Assembly (NCBI RefSeq): GCF_003627955.1
Contig: NZ_RBWS01000016.1
Coordinates: forward strand, 122,093 to 186,092
Source of the DNA: Sphingobacterium puteale
Lineage (GTDB): Bacteria; Bacteroidota; Bacteroidia; Sphingobacteriales; Sphingobacteriaceae
Length of the DNA stretch: 64,000 bases
Direction of reading: 5' to 3'
Shown: piece after piece, positions 63,565 to 64,000 of the stretch
Layout of the letters: every line of letters starts with the position of its first letter
Position numbering within the stretch: position 1 is the stretch's first letter
The notes under the pieces: generated by a model
Databases searched by the model: none
The model's input: the letters and a program-made list of their open reading frames with translations, nothing else
What the model was told of the DNA's origin: nothing
Program-made: the position numbers and the translations under genes

Positions 63565-63635
63565 TGTGTGATATATATGTGATATATATGTGATATCATA
63601 ATAAAGTGACCGTTTAAACTTTAGCATTATTTTTG
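63565..63635 (+). promoter_or_regulatory. Triple GTGATA repeat promoter, peptide 3
   Basis: Three GTGATA units at 63568, 63579 and 63590, each 11 bp apart, begin with TGTGTGATATATATGTGATA. TATTTTTG at 63628-63635 fits TAnnTTTG fully and lies 32 bases after the last unit. Transcription would begin near 63642, giving a leader of about 230 bases before peptide 3. Confidence 0.72.
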
Positions 63636-63869
63636 ATGTAAAATAGTGCAATATATTAAGTTATGAGAAGTCATTAGAACAGCTAATTATTTAAATTAAA
63701 CAGCAATTAAATACACAATGTTAATTTTAAGCGCCAAGAACAGTACAAGCGGTAGAAATCTGAACTAACAAAAGGCATTTATTTAGGAGGATACAGCGGC
63801 TTAATCCAGTGTTGCGCAAGGTGTCCTATTTAATAGATGTGAGTCATAAACCAAATAATAAAAATACAC

Positions 63870-64000
63870 ATGAAAAAGAAAACTGAAAAAAAGATCTACG
63901 TGACACCCGTAATCGAGCAGTTAGAAGTACTGATGGAGGAAGGTGTGGCTGCAGGCTCGGCCGGGTCGGCCCAACCCGGAGGAGGCTCCGGCGTTAACGA
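63870..64000 (+). CDS. GIAAGSA-motif peptide 3, truncated by window end
   Basis: 43 codons visible from ATG 63870. MKKKTEKKIYVTPVIEQLEV is followed by LMEEGVAAGSAGSAQPGGGSG, so the core is EEGVAAGSA. The aligned IYVxPxIExLxV segment matches peptide 2 at most positions. No signal peptide. It lies on the opposite strand, with its own triple-repeat promoter; by analogy another fimbrillin-type lipoprotein gene is expected just beyond the window. Confidence 0.72.
   Translation, partial: MKKKTEKKIYVTPVIEQLEVLMEEGVAAGSAGSAQPGGGSGVN

Overview
The window looks like chromosome of a Sphingobacterium-like member of the Bacteroidota (family Sphingobacteriaceae). The evidence is two SusC/SusD pairs, ECF sigma/FecR pairs, a siderophore locus with DUF4374 and PepSY genes, fimbrillin-type lipoproteins, starts without Shine-Dalgarno sequences, and promoter-like TTTG / TAnnTTTG elements. 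No rRNA, tRNA, CRISPR array, transposase or phage gene was seen.

Layout. 0-5.5 kb: an FMN-binding stress protein, a two-gene radical SAM / DUF4130 DNA-metabolism unit, and a CobW-type metal GTPase with a Zur-like palindrome upstream. 5.6-11 kb: AraC regulator with a convergent aldo/keto reductase, small beta-barrel proteins, and a LytS/LytTR two-component pair. 11.4-15.3 kb is a decaying segment: a frameshifted lipoprotein gene, the C-terminal stub of a cytochrome c, a broken GH29 fucosidase, and two paralogous small Cys-motif membrane proteins. 15.3-17.6 kb: a zinc dehydrogenase and a divergent AraC regulator with a 21-bp direct repeat between them. 18-30.5 kb: a GC-richer amino-sugar utilisation locus, LacI regulator convergent with susC-susD-esterase-GH109-nagB-MFS-nagA. 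30.7-34.1 kb: phosphoesterase lipoprotein, two unknown envelope proteins and a histidine kinase. 34.3-45.2 kb: ECF sigma/anti-sigma and a TonB-dependent iron-type uptake locus. 45.7 kb: rsgA. 47-57.7 kb: ECF/FecR/STN-SusC/SusD with a phosphoesterase-PQQ-propeller protein, and a lone receiver domain.

The most unusual part is 57.9-64.0 kb. Three short proteins (about 57-60 residues, the third cut by the window end) share a core ending in EGIAAGSA or a close variant. They lie beside two large fimbrillin-like lipoproteins and a stand-alone LuxR-type HTH protein. Four promoters in this segment carry GTGATA-type repeats 11 bp apart, each ending 32-33 bp upstream of a -7-like nnnnTTTG element. This defines a small regulon of peptide genes, surface lipoproteins and the HTH gene. 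I do not recognise it as a described system. The peptides could be leader-type precursors of secreted peptides, or partners of the fimbrillins; both ideas are inference.
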